In this document: positions 1-7,729 of the stretch, piece after piece
How positions within the stretch are numbered: position 1 is the first letter of the stretch
How the letters are laid out: the number at the start of each line of letters is the position of its first letter
Source: CAYQUO01 sp964420835
GTDB lineage: Bacteria > Chloroflexota > Anaerolineae > Anaerolineales > Anaerolineaceae
Direction of reading: 5' to 3'
DNA: 64,000 nt
Assembly: GCA_964420835.1 (NCBI GenBank)
Contig: CAYQUO010000001.1
Span: 186,001-250,000, forward strand
The notes under the pieces: generated by a model
Databases searched by the model: none
The model's input: the letters and a program-made list of their open reading frames with translations, nothing else
Told to the model about the DNA's origin: nothing
Position numbers and translations under genes: made by a program

Positions 1-645
1 ATCTTCGTCAAGGCCCGCCTGTCCCTTTCGGATGCGCTGGGCAGCCGGCAGGGCTACTTCGTCACCGTCATCGCCTTCTTTGCCGGCATGCTGGTCATCG
101 CCCTCATTGACAAGATGATCCCCTCCTACGAGAACCCCCACGAGGTGAACGTGGCCGAGAAACTGGCCTGCTGCCCGGAGGAGGACAAGGCCAGGCTGAT
201 GCGCATGGGCATCTTCTCGGCGCTGGCCATCGCCATTCACAACTTCCCCGAGGGCCTGGCCACCTTCATGAGCGGGCTCACCAACCCAACGCTGGGCATC
301 AGCATCGCCGTGGCCATTGCCATCCACAACATCCCCGAAGGGCTGGCCGTTTCGGCGCCCATCTACTTCGCCACCCGCAGCCGGCGCCGGGCGTTCGTGC
401 TTTCGCTGCTGTCCGGCTTTTCGGAGCCCATCGGCGCCCTCATCGGCTACTTCCTGCTGCGTTCGATCTTCAGCGACACCACCTTTGGGGTCATCTTTGC
501 CGCCGTGGCCGGCATCATGGTCTTCATCTCCCTCGATGAACTTCTGCCAACCGCCGAGGAGTACGGCGAACACCACATCGCCATCGGCGGGCTGATCGGC
601 GGCATGGTCGTCATGGCGGCCAGCCTGCTGCTGTTCGCCCAATGA
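1..645 (+). CDS. zupT: ZIP-family metal transporter, 5'-truncated by the window edge
   Basis: Polytopic membrane protein that would move zinc or other divalent metals across the cytoplasmic membrane. The frame is open from base 1, so the N-terminal part lies outside the window. Two copies of the ZIP signature are visible, IHNFPEGLATF near codon 80 and IHNIPEGLAVS near codon 110, which carry the His and Glu residues that form the metal site in helices 4 and 5. The C-terminus is hydrophobic to the end, as in ZupT/GufA proteins. Its TGA overlaps the ATG of the next gene, so the two are probably co-transcribed. Exact substrate is unknown; ZupT-type proteins are broad. Confidence 0.88.
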   Translation: MFVKARLSLSDALGSRQGYFVTVIAFFAGMLVIALIDKMIPSYENPHEVNVAEKLACCPEEDKARLMRMGIFSALAIAIHNFPEGLATFMSGLTNPTLGISIAVAIAIHNIPEGLAVSAPIYFATRSRRRAFVLSLLSGFSEPIGALIGYFLLRSIFSDTTFGVIFAAVAGIMVFISLDELLPTAEEYGEHHIAIGGLIGGMVVMAASLLLFAQ

Positions 646-1325
646 TCGCGGTCTCGGCATCCGACCGGTGGAAGGCGGCCAACCCGGAGGGGGTCATCGG
701 CCTGCTGGAACTTTCCGGCGTGGAGCAGCCGCTTTTTTCCACCCCGCTCGACGAGCGCAAGCGGGAGGTGGAGGCCCGGCTGCGGGAAAAGTACGCCTAT
801 TTCCTGCGCAAGGAGTTCCTAGCCCTGCCGGTGATGGAGGCCTACAACCGCTATTACCGCCGGTTCGACAAGACCTTCCACGTCCTGCTGCAGGTCGAAT
901 CCATTGCCCTCAAGAGCCGGCACCTGCCTTCGATCGTGCCGCTGGTGGATGCCAATTTCATGGCCGAGGTGGAGACCTTTGTGCTCACGGCCGGGCACGA
1001 CGCCCGCCGCCTGATCGAGCCTGTCCGCATTGACATTTCGCAGCCCGGCGACCGCATGACGCCCATGGGGGGCACCCATCGGCCCATCACCCCGGGCGAC
1101 ATGGTGATGCGCGACCGGCGCAGCGTCCGCTGCAGCATCCTCCACGGGCAGGATGACCTGTCGCCCATCACGGCGGGAACGGCGCACGTGCTGTATGTGG
1201 CCTATGCCCCCATGGGCGTGCCCCCGGAATCGGTGAAGGCACACCTGGAGCAGGTGGAGGAGAACGTGCGGCTGTTCGCCCCGCAGGCTGTGCGAGAGCA
1301 GAGCCGGCTGCTGAGGGCGGATTGA
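642..1325 (+). CDS. B3/B4 tRNA-binding-domain-like protein
   Basis: 227 residues. The centre (about 60-120) has the pattern of the B3/B4 domain of phenylalanyl-tRNA synthetase beta subunits as found in stand-alone proteins: an aromatic YNRYYRRF segment, then LPSIVPLVDANFMAEVE, then a GHD turn, and later a GDMVMRD segment matching the GEvvy..d element. Stand-alone B3/B4 proteins are poorly characterised; roles in aminoacyl-tRNA editing or RNA binding have been suggested. The start overlaps the ZIP gene by 4 bases (ATGA), indicating translational coupling. A more typical relative lies at 34962. Family assignment is by pattern only and more tentative than for that copy. Confidence 0.6.
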   Translation: MIAVSASDRWKAANPEGVIGLLELSGVEQPLFSTPLDERKREVEARLREKYAYFLRKEFLALPVMEAYNRYYRRFDKTFHVLLQVESIALKSRHLPSIVPLVDANFMAEVETFVLTAGHDARRLIEPVRIDISQPGDRMTPMGGTHRPITPGDMVMRDRRSVRCSILHGQDDLSPITAGTAHVLYVAYAPMGVPPESVKAHLEQVEENVRLFAPQAVREQSRLLRAD

Positions 1326-1496
1326 GCCGCGGACGGAAGGGGGAAAAGGCCGCCCCCGGCGTGCCGCAGGGGCTGCCCGGCAGCGGGCGGATAAGCCGAT
1401 GGGCCTTTGCCAGGCTGGTGGTCGGCCGTACGCATGCCCGCAGCGGGGAAAAACCATCCTGTAGGTGCATTCGATAAACGAATATCCCCAAACCGG

Positions 1497-1525
1497 TTGA
1501 CAGGGAAAACGGAAGGTTTTATAAT
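1497..1525 (+). promoter_or_regulatory. Consensus sigma-70 promoter of the PadR-ABC operon
   Basis: TTGACA at 1497-1502 and TATAAT at 1520-1525 with a 17-base spacer: both hexamers match the housekeeping consensus exactly. A start near 1532 would fall inside the palindrome at 1530-1548. A promoter this strong usually needs a repressor, which fits the adjacent PadR gene. Confidence 0.85.
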
Positions 1526-1529
1526 CCGC

Positions 1530-1548
1530 CTAGTCATTAAATGACTAG
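1530..1548. promoter_or_regulatory. Palindromic operator, probable PadR site
   Basis: Perfect 9-base arms, CTAGTCATT and AATGACTAG, around one central base. It sits immediately after the -10 box over the expected transcription start and 22 bases before the PadR start codon, the layout expected of autorepression. That PadR is the protein binding it is inference. Confidence 0.7.
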
Positions 1549-1569
1549 TTAGGAACAGGTGATCAGGTC

Positions 1570-2127
1570 ATGTCCCCGCGCGCCGCGCTGCCCTTCCGCA
1601 TTGAATTTGCCATCCTTGGCCTTGTTCGCCGCCAGCCGGTGCACGGCTATGAACTGCTGCAGCGCTGGAACGAGGCGGACGGGATCGGCATCATCTGGCT
1701 GCTTAAGCCGGCGGTGTTGTACGCGGTGCTGGACAAACTGGAACAATCGGGCTACCTCGGCCAGCAGATCCAACCCGGCGTCAATTCCCCGCCGCGCAAG
1801 GTCTATCACATCACCGATGCCGGGGAGGAGGCCTTTTTGGCCTGGATGGTCAAACCGGTATCGGCGGCCCGCGATTTTCGCCAGGTCTTCCTGGTCAAAC
1901 TGTACTTCCAGGGGGATGTGGAGCCGGCGTTGATGCAGGAACTTCTGCGCGGGCAGGTGGCTGCCTGCCGGCGCTGGGCGGCTTCCATGGAGGTGCAACG
2001 TGAGACCAGCGGAGCCTTCCACCGGCAGGTGCTGCAGTTTCGCATCCGCCAGGTGAAGGACATCCTGGCCTGGCTTGAAGACCTGCTTGCTCAACCCATC
2101 CCACAAACATCAGGAGCGAAAACATGA
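1570..2127 (+). CDS. PadR-family transcriptional regulator
   Basis: 185 residues. The N-terminal winged-helix domain (about 8-85) shows the PadR pattern: FAILGLVRRQPVHGYELLQRW, then LKPAVLYAVLDKLEQSGYL for the recognition helix and start of the wing, and KVYHITDAGEEAFLAW at its end. The C-terminal half is helical and probably dimerises, as in subfamily s1 proteins. First gene of the operon; its stop overlaps the start of the lipoprotein gene by 4 bases. It likely represses its own operon through the 1530-1548 palindrome. The use of PadR rather than Fur or DtxR for a metal-chelate importer is unusual; the inducer is unknown. Confidence 0.9.
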   Translation: MSPRAALPFRIEFAILGLVRRQPVHGYELLQRWNEADGIGIIWLLKPAVLYAVLDKLEQSGYLGQQIQPGVNSPPRKVYHITDAGEEAFLAWMVKPVSAARDFRQVFLVKLYFQGDVEPALMQELLRGQVAACRRWAASMEVQRETSGAFHRQVLQFRIRQVKDILAWLEDLLAQPIPQTSGAKT

Positions 2128-3272
2128 AACGCATTCCCTTTTACCTGTTTATTGGTTTACTGGCCATGAGCGCCTGTACTGCCCAGCCCACGGCGGAGCC
2201 GCAACCCGCCGTCCCGCCAACCGAGGCAGTTTCACCCGCGCAGCCCACGGCGGAACCGGCCCAGCCCACCGCCGAACCGGCGGGGATCCGCATCACCGAT
2301 TCGCTTGGCCGGCAGGTGGACCTGCCGGCGGCGCCGCAGCGAATTGCCGCCACCGGCAAGGCCTTCATCATGGTTGTGGATGCCATTTACATGTTCCCCG
2401 AGGCGCCCGAACGGATGACCGCCCTGGGGAATTTTGGCCAGGGGGGCAGCAACTTCATCGCCATGATCGACCCCGATTACGCAGCCAAAGCCACCCTCCA
2501 GCAGGACGCCGGGGCGGAGCAGATCGCAGCCACACGGCCGGACCTGGTGATCCTGAAGAGCACACTGGCCGAAACGGTGGGCCCGTCCCTGGATACGCTG
2601 AAGATCCCCGTGGTTTTCGTGGATTTTGAGAACCCCGAACAGTATGAACGCGACCTGGCCATCCTGGGGGAGGTGTTCCAAAACCAGGAACGTGCCAGCC
2701 AGGTGATTGCCTATTACCAGGGCAAGGTGGCCGGGGTGCAGGCTGCCGTCAAAGACGTGGAAGAGAAGCCTTCCGTCCTCATGCTCTATTATTCCGACAA
2801 GGACGGCGTGGTGGCCTTCAATGTGCCGCCGCTCTCCTGGATACAAACGCAACTCGTCCAACTGGCCGGCGGCGAACCGGCCTGGGCGGATGCCAACCCC
2901 GCCAAGGGCTGGACCAAGGTGACCCTGGAGCAGATCGCCGCCTGGGATGCCGACCAGGTGTTCATCATCTCCTACACCCGCAACCCCTCCGAGGTGAAGG
3001 CGGAACTGGAGGCCGATCCGCAATGGCAGCAACTGCGGGCGGCCAGGGAGGGGCACCTGTATGCCTTCCCGGCCGACCTCTACAGTTGGGACCAGCCGGA
3101 TGCCCGCTGGGTCCTTGGGCTCAACTGGCTGGCCGGCAGGCTGCACCCGCAGCGCTTTGCCGGGCTGGACATCAAGAGCGAAGCGGCGGAATTTTACGCC
3201 ACGCTGTACGGGTTGGATGGGGAGTTCTTTGAACAAAAGATCGTCCCCACCTTCAAGGGGGACCTGCCTTGA
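2124..3272 (+). CDS. Metal-chelate ABC transporter substrate-binding lipoprotein
   Basis: 382 residues. A lysine-containing signal peptide with lipobox LAMSAC is followed by a linker of repeated TAEPQPAV/QPTAEP units (about 20-55) that tethers the binding domain outside the membrane. The fold begins with ITDSLGRQVDLP..PQRI, the standard opening of FecB/BtuF-type (TroA-like class III) binding proteins. The family binds ferric siderophores, heme or cobalamin; which one applies here cannot be read from sequence. The start overlaps padR and the stop overlaps the permease gene, so expression is coupled. Confidence 0.88.
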   Translation: MKRIPFYLFIGLLAMSACTAQPTAEPQPAVPPTEAVSPAQPTAEPAQPTAEPAGIRITDSLGRQVDLPAAPQRIAATGKAFIMVVDAIYMFPEAPERMTALGNFGQGGSNFIAMIDPDYAAKATLQQDAGAEQIAATRPDLVILKSTLAETVGPSLDTLKIPVVFVDFENPEQYERDLAILGEVFQNQERASQVIAYYQGKVAGVQAAVKDVEEKPSVLMLYYSDKDGVVAFNVPPLSWIQTQLVQLAGGEPAWADANPAKGWTKVTLEQIAAWDADQVFIISYTRNPSEVKAELEADPQWQQLRAAREGHLYAFPADLYSWDQPDARWVLGLNWLAGRLHPQRFAGLDIKSEAAEFYATLYGLDGEFFEQKIVPTFKGDLP

Positions 3273-4294
3273 CCTCTGCCGCCCTGCAAAAGGTGCACAC
3301 CCGCGGCCGCAACAACCGCTGGACCCTGCTGTGGCTCGGGGTGGGGCTGGCCGCCCTGTTCCTGCTTTCGCTGCAACTGGGCCGCTACCCTTCCCCGGGC
3401 CTCATCTCCTGGGAGCAGGTGAAGCAGGATGAACTGGCGCGCCTGCTGGTGGTCAACCTGCGCCTGCCCCGCCTGCTGACGGCGCTGCTGCTGGGGGTTT
3501 CGCTTTCGGCTGCCGGCATGGTCTTCCAGACCCTTTTTGGCAACCCGCTGGTGGAGCCAGGGTTTTTGGGTGTCTCGCAGGGGGCGGCCTTTGGGGCGGC
3601 CCTCTGCATTGTGTTCATTGGCGGTTCCGCCGGGCTGGTGCAGGGGCTCTCCGCCCTTTTTGCCTTTGCCGGCCTGGGGCTTTCTTACCTGCTGGCCCGG
3701 CACATCCGCTACGGCGGCTGGGTGCTGCGCCTGGTGCTCTCGGGCATTGCTGTTTCGGCACTCTTTTCCGCCGGGCTGGGCGTACTGAAGTACCTGGCCG
3801 ACCCGCTGCGCCAACTGCCCGAGATCACCTTCTGGCTGCTGGGCGGCCTCTCCGGCATCAGTTGGGGGCAACTCTTCACCATCCTGCCGGCCACCCTGGC
3901 GGGGCTGGTTGTGCTCTACCTGTTTCGCTGGCGGTTGAACCTGCTGGCCCTGAACGACGAAACCGCTTTTTCCATGGGCCTTTCGCCAAAGCGGGAACGC
4001 CTGGTGCTGCTGGCCGCGGCCGTGTTGCCCACGGCGGCGGTGATCTCGGTGGCCGGCATGGTGGGCTGGGTGGGGTTGATCATCCCCCACATCGCCCGCC
4101 GGCTCTTCGGCTCCGATACCCGCCTGACCCTGCCGGCGTCCATGCTGCTGGGCGGCATCTTTGCCATCTTCAGCGATGACCTGGCGCGCACCCTGCTTGC
4201 AGGGGAGATCCCGCTCGGCATCCTCACCTCGCTGCTGGGCGCGGCCATTTTCATCGTCCTCATGTCTTCGCACGCCGTAAAGGTGGAACGATGA
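3269..4294 (+). CDS. FecCD-type ABC transporter permease
   Basis: 341 residues with about nine to ten hydrophobic helices, the size of BtuC/FhuB-like permeases. Typical motifs are RLPRLLTALLLGVSLSAAGMVFQ near 65, GNPLVEPGFLGVSQGAAFGA near 90-110, and MVGWVGLIIPHIARRLFG near 270, the last being the cytoplasmic loop that contacts the ATPase. It starts at a TTG whose last two bases begin the TGA of the preceding gene, giving a 4-base overlap. It forms the membrane channel with the lipoprotein and ATPase encoded either side. Confidence 0.92.
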   Translation: MTSAALQKVHTRGRNNRWTLLWLGVGLAALFLLSLQLGRYPSPGLISWEQVKQDELARLLVVNLRLPRLLTALLLGVSLSAAGMVFQTLFGNPLVEPGFLGVSQGAAFGAALCIVFIGGSAGLVQGLSALFAFAGLGLSYLLARHIRYGGWVLRLVLSGIAVSALFSAGLGVLKYLADPLRQLPEITFWLLGGLSGISWGQLFTILPATLAGLVVLYLFRWRLNLLALNDETAFSMGLSPKRERLVLLAAAVLPTAAVISVAGMVGWVGLIIPHIARRLFGSDTRLTLPASMLLGGIFAIFSDDLARTLLAGEIPLGILTSLLGAAIFIVLMSSHAVKVER

Positions 4295-5067
4295 CGGCCG
4301 GGCTGCTGGAATTTTCGCAGGTTTCCTTTGGCTACCCGGGCAAGGGGTCGCTGGCGATCCGGGATTTTCACTATTCCCTGCAGGAGGGGCGAAATGCGAC
4401 CATCCTCGGGCCGAACGGTGCGGGCAAGACCACGTTGTTGTTCCTGGCGCTGGGCTGGTTAAGGCCACAGCGCGGCGAAATTTTGCTCTGCGGCAGGCCC
4501 ATTGAGCAGATCAGCCGGCGGGCCATGGGGCGGCATGTGGCGCTCATCCCTCAGAGCGAACACATCCCCTTTGAGTATTCGGTCCTCGAGTACGTCCTGC
4601 TGGGCCGGGCCCCCTACCTGCCGCCTTTGGGGGCGCCGACGGTACTGGATGAAGAGATCGCCATGCAGGCGCTAGAGATGGCCGGCATAGCCAACCTGTA
4701 TGACCAATCCATCCTGGCCCTCAGCGGTGGAGAGCGCCAGTTGGTGCTTGCCGCCCGGGCCCTGGCCCAGGAACCGCGCCTTTTGTTGATGGATGAGCCC
4801 ACCGCCCACCTGGACCTGAGCAACAAGCACCGCCTGCTGGGGATTCTGCTGGCCCTGAAAAAGCGCGGCGTGACCATCCTCATGACCACCCACGAACCGG
4901 AACTGGCCTTCGCCGCCAGCGATGAGATCATCCTGATGGAAAAGGGGCGCGTGGTCACCTCGGGGCCGGCGGAAGCCGTTGCCACCGGCGCCAACCTTTC
5001 GCGCATCTACCAGGTGCCCGTGAAGGTTGTGCCCGTGGAGGGCAAGAACATGGTGTTGTGGATGTGA
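4291..5067 (+). CDS. Metal-chelate ABC transporter ATP-binding protein (FecE/BtuD type)
   Basis: 258 residues. Walker A is GPNGAGKTT (about 40-48), the signature is LSGGERQLVLAARALAQ (about 140-156), Walker B is LLLMDEPTAHLD with the catalytic Glu, and the switch His is in MTTHE. The conserved loop SVLEYVLLGRAPY is typical of iron-siderophore and B12 ATPases. Start overlaps the permease stop by 4 bases. It powers the importer encoded by the two previous genes. Confidence 0.94.
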   Translation: MTAGLLEFSQVSFGYPGKGSLAIRDFHYSLQEGRNATILGPNGAGKTTLLFLALGWLRPQRGEILLCGRPIEQISRRAMGRHVALIPQSEHIPFEYSVLEYVLLGRAPYLPPLGAPTVLDEEIAMQALEMAGIANLYDQSILALSGGERQLVLAARALAQEPRLLLMDEPTAHLDLSNKHRLLGILLALKKRGVTILMTTHEPELAFAASDEIILMEKGRVVTSGPAEAVATGANLSRIYQVPVKVVPVEGKNMVLWM

Positions 5068-5630
5068 GCACCTGGATCCTCACCGGCGAAAGTGGCAGTG
5101 GAAAAACGACCTTCTGCAGGGAACTGGCCCGCCGGGCGCGCCTGGCAGGCCGGGATGTTGCCGGCATCCTCTCGCCGGCTGTGTTCGACCGGGAGCGCAA
5201 GGTTGGCATTAACGCCCGGGACCTGCGCAGCGGCCAGGAACGGGAACTGGTGCGAAAATGGCGGCAGAACGGGGATGACCTGGTGTTTGGCGACTGGTTC
5301 TTCAACCGCCGGACGCTGGAATGGGGCAACGCGGTTTTCCGGGCCGCCAGCCCCTGTGACCTGCTGCTGGTCGATGAACTGGGGCCAATGGAATTCGATT
5401 TTTCCCGCGGCTGGCTGGCCGCGCTGGAGGTATTGCAACAAGGGGCCTTCTGCCTGGCGGTGGCGGTCGTACGGCCGGCCCTGGTGGAAAAGGCGGGGAG
5501 CCTGCTGCAACCGGGGCAGGTCATCCGCCTGGAGGGGGTGGCCGATGCCCGCAGGTGGCTCGAGCCGGCCCTCGCCGAGCTGAACACCCCCTGTCGTGCC
5601 CCCGGCGTTGCCGGGGGGGATGAGGCCTGA
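5058..5630 (+). CDS. THEP1-type nucleoside-triphosphatase
   Basis: About 190 residues. P-loop GESGSGKTTF near the N-terminus, and LLLVDELGPMEFDF near 110, which matches the DExGxME Walker B pattern of the THEP1 nucleoside-triphosphatase family. Members hydrolyse various NTPs, with unclear physiological role. It is the last gene of the PadR-ABC operon and overlaps the ATPase gene. Two GTG starts are possible, 5058 (10-base overlap) or 5064 (the usual 4-base GTGA overlap); I slightly prefer 5064 biologically. Its presence in a chelate-import operon suggests a link to processing of the imported cofactor, which is speculation. Confidence 0.82.
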   Translation: MDVSTWILTGESGSGKTTFCRELARRARLAGRDVAGILSPAVFDRERKVGINARDLRSGQERELVRKWRQNGDDLVFGDWFFNRRTLEWGNAVFRAASPCDLLLVDELGPMEFDFSRGWLAALEVLQQGAFCLAVAVVRPALVEKAGSLLQPGQVIRLEGVADARRWLEPALAELNTPCRAPGVAGGDEA

Positions 5631-5872
5631 CCGCCCGCCAAATCCATTTTCCAGCCGCCGCAGGGGGACGGGGATGAGCGCCGTGATTCCGGCAGCGGGG
5701 GTAGCATAAACCGGGGGGAATGGCCGGCACCCCTCCGGCCTGGCGCATTCCGACCTTACAGGTTTCTTAATATTCCAAATGGGTAAATAATGCTATGATG
5801 GTTCCAGGCCTGCGCGATCGGTGAACCGGTTGAGCGAAGACATACCGGCATCGTGACAACTGGAGGATTGGC

Positions 5873-6724
5873 ATGACCAGCATCGAATCCTGGCTGGCAG
5901 GGTTGAACCGGCGGCTGCTGCTCTTCATCAGCCTGCTGCTTGTGTTTGTCATCGGCGGGTTGGACGTGCTGACGGGGTACGAACTGGCGTTTTCCCTCTT
6001 TTACGTGCTGTCGATCTCCCTCGTCACCTGGTACACCAACCCCCGCCTGGGCCTGCTCACCTCGGCGATCAGCGCCCTGGTCTGGCTGGCAGCAGATATC
6101 CTCTCGGGCAACCGGTACTCCACGACCGTGATACCGGTGTGGAATTCCTGCATCCGGTTTTCCTTCTTTGCCATCATCACCTGGCTGCTCTCTTCGCTGC
6201 AGGCTTCCGTGAAACGGGAAGGCCAACTGGCCCGGACGGACTTTTTGACCGAGGCCGTCAATTCACGCCAGTTTCACAACCTGGCCCAGATGGAACTGGA
6301 GCGCTTTCGCCGTTATGGGCATCCCTTTACCATTGCCTACCTGGACCTGGACAACTTTAAAGCCGTGAACGACCATCTCGGGCACGCCGCCGGCGACCAG
6401 GCCCTGCGGGTGATCGTGGAGTGTGCTCAACGCCATTTACGGAAGACGGATATTGTTGCCCGGCTGGGCGGTGACGAGTTCGCCTTGTTCCTGCCAGAAA
6501 CGGACCTCGATGCAACCCGCATTGCCATTACCAAGGTTCAAACAGCCCTGGTCCGGGAGTTGTTGCGGCACAACTGGCCCATCACCTTTTCCATTGGCGT
6601 GCTGACCTGCTGCCGCGAGGCTCCGGCGACCTCGGATGAACTGGTAAACCTGGCGGACAGGCTGATGTACCAGGCCAAGCACGAAAGCAAGAACGCCACC
6701 CTTTTTTCATCCTTTTCCTGCTAA
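5873..6724 (+). CDS. Membrane-anchored diguanylate cyclase (GGDEF)
   Basis: 283 residues. The first 110 or so form about four membrane helices without a recognised sensor signature. A GGDEF domain follows: DFLTEAVNSRQF, then YLDLDNFKAVNDHLGHAAGD, then the intact active site RLGGDEFALF. The product-inhibition I-site is present as RKTD five residues before GGDEF, so the enzyme should make c-di-GMP and be feedback-inhibited. A GGAGG ribosome site lies 8 bases before the ATG. A weak -10 (TATGAT, 5794-5799) is the only promoter hint in the preceding 240-base gap. It opposes the HD-GYP protein at 16847 in function. Confidence 0.92.
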   Translation: MTSIESWLAGLNRRLLLFISLLLVFVIGGLDVLTGYELAFSLFYVLSISLVTWYTNPRLGLLTSAISALVWLAADILSGNRYSTTVIPVWNSCIRFSFFAIITWLLSSLQASVKREGQLARTDFLTEAVNSRQFHNLAQMELERFRRYGHPFTIAYLDLDNFKAVNDHLGHAAGDQALRVIVECAQRHLRKTDIVARLGGDEFALFLPETDLDATRIAITKVQTALVRELLRHNWPITFSIGVLTCCREAPATSDELVNLADRLMYQAKHESKNATLFSSFSC

Positions 6725-6889
6725 GGCTGGCAGGGGTTGGGGAGGGCGGTTGATGCAAATTCCCCGCCCAACCAGGTTGCCCTTGCCCCCCAAACGCATT
6801 GCCTGGCCGCAAACCCGCCTTCGGCGGCCCGGTCAGCGTGTGCAGCCAGCCAGGCGTCCCACCGGCGGGCTGCATTGCCGGCAGGCTGA

Positions 6890-7534
6890 TCAGGTTTTGC
6901 GCTGCCGGGTGCCCGGCGGAACTTTTCGGGTTTTGGCCACCAGCGGTTCCACTTCCGCCAGCCAAAGCCCGATGCGATAGGCCAGCCAGCCGACCGCCAT
7001 CCCGCCCAGCACGTCCAGCAGGTGATGCTGGTGGGTGAAGAGCGTTGAAAGGGCGGTGAGGAGGTAAAGCAGCGCCCATAGGGGCCGCAGGCGGGGGTGA
7101 GCCCGCCCCAGGAACAGGCATAGCAATGTCCCCATGAAGACATGCGCGCTGGGAAAGGCGTTGTTCACCCGGTCGGCACTGTAAACAAAGCGCAACAGGC
7201 TGGCGGAGAAGCCGCTGCCAGGGACCGGCGGCCGGAAGACATGGGTCGGCCAGGCCATGAAGAGCAGGAAGGAGGGGAGGATGGCCGCCCAGCAGGCGGT
7301 GATGAAGGCCTGGAACAGCCTTTCTTCCAGCCGCAAGGTGAGCCAGGCCATGGCAGCCACGATGGCCGGCAGGGTGAGCAGATAGGGCAGCGCCCAGGCC
7401 GGCCACAGCGGGATGTAGGCGTCCAGCGGGGTAACCAGCGACACCCCGCCGCTGACCAGGCGGTTGATCGGGAAATAGAGGAGCAGCAGCGCCAGGGTCG
7501 TACCGCCCAGCAACAGCCGCCAGTTACGGCTCAT
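6890..7534 (-). CDS. PAP2-superfamily membrane phosphatase / phospholipid phosphotransferase-like
   Basis: About 214 residues from the Met at 7534 (an in-frame Met at 7561 would add nine). Five to six hydrophobic helices. The catalytic motifs are DRVNNAFPSAHV and, about 35 residues later, THQHHLLDVLGG, which supply the two His residues and Asp of PAP2 enzymes. The layout resembles the AUR1/inositol-phosphorylceramide-synthase branch more than undecaprenyl-diphosphate phosphatases, since the first KX6RP motif is not evident. It probably acts on a lipid phosphate on the outer face. The C-terminal tail is basic. It converges with the GGDEF gene. Confidence 0.8.
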   Translation of the reverse strand: MSRNWRLLLGGTTLALLLLYFPINRLVSGGVSLVTPLDAYIPLWPAWALPYLLTLPAIVAAMAWLTLRLEERLFQAFITACWAAILPSFLLFMAWPTHVFRPPVPGSGFSASLLRFVYSADRVNNAFPSAHVFMGTLLCLFLGRAHPRLRPLWALLYLLTALSTLFTHQHHLLDVLGGMAVGWLAYRIGLWLAEVEPLVAKTRKVPPGTRQRKT

Positions 7535-7729
7535 GGGCAAACCTCTCGCTCGCATTCCCAAAAAAAACGGGGCTGGTCGTCCATGGCCCCGGCCGGCACA
7601 TCGTGCACCAGCGGACGCCGCCGAAAGCCTGCAGCCCCGGCGGCACCCGGCCTTCGCCCTGGTTTCGGCAATTGGCCTTCAGGACCTCCCACATTTGCAA
7701 CCCGGGCTTTCCTTTGTCTGAAAAATCCC

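Noticed and set aside
3194..4468. Long minus-strand ORF (424 codons) opposite the permease and ATPase genes
   Set aside because: It lies antisense to two genes with clear family motifs; its composition is Gln/Arg/Gly-rich as expected for a shadow frame in GC-rich DNA.
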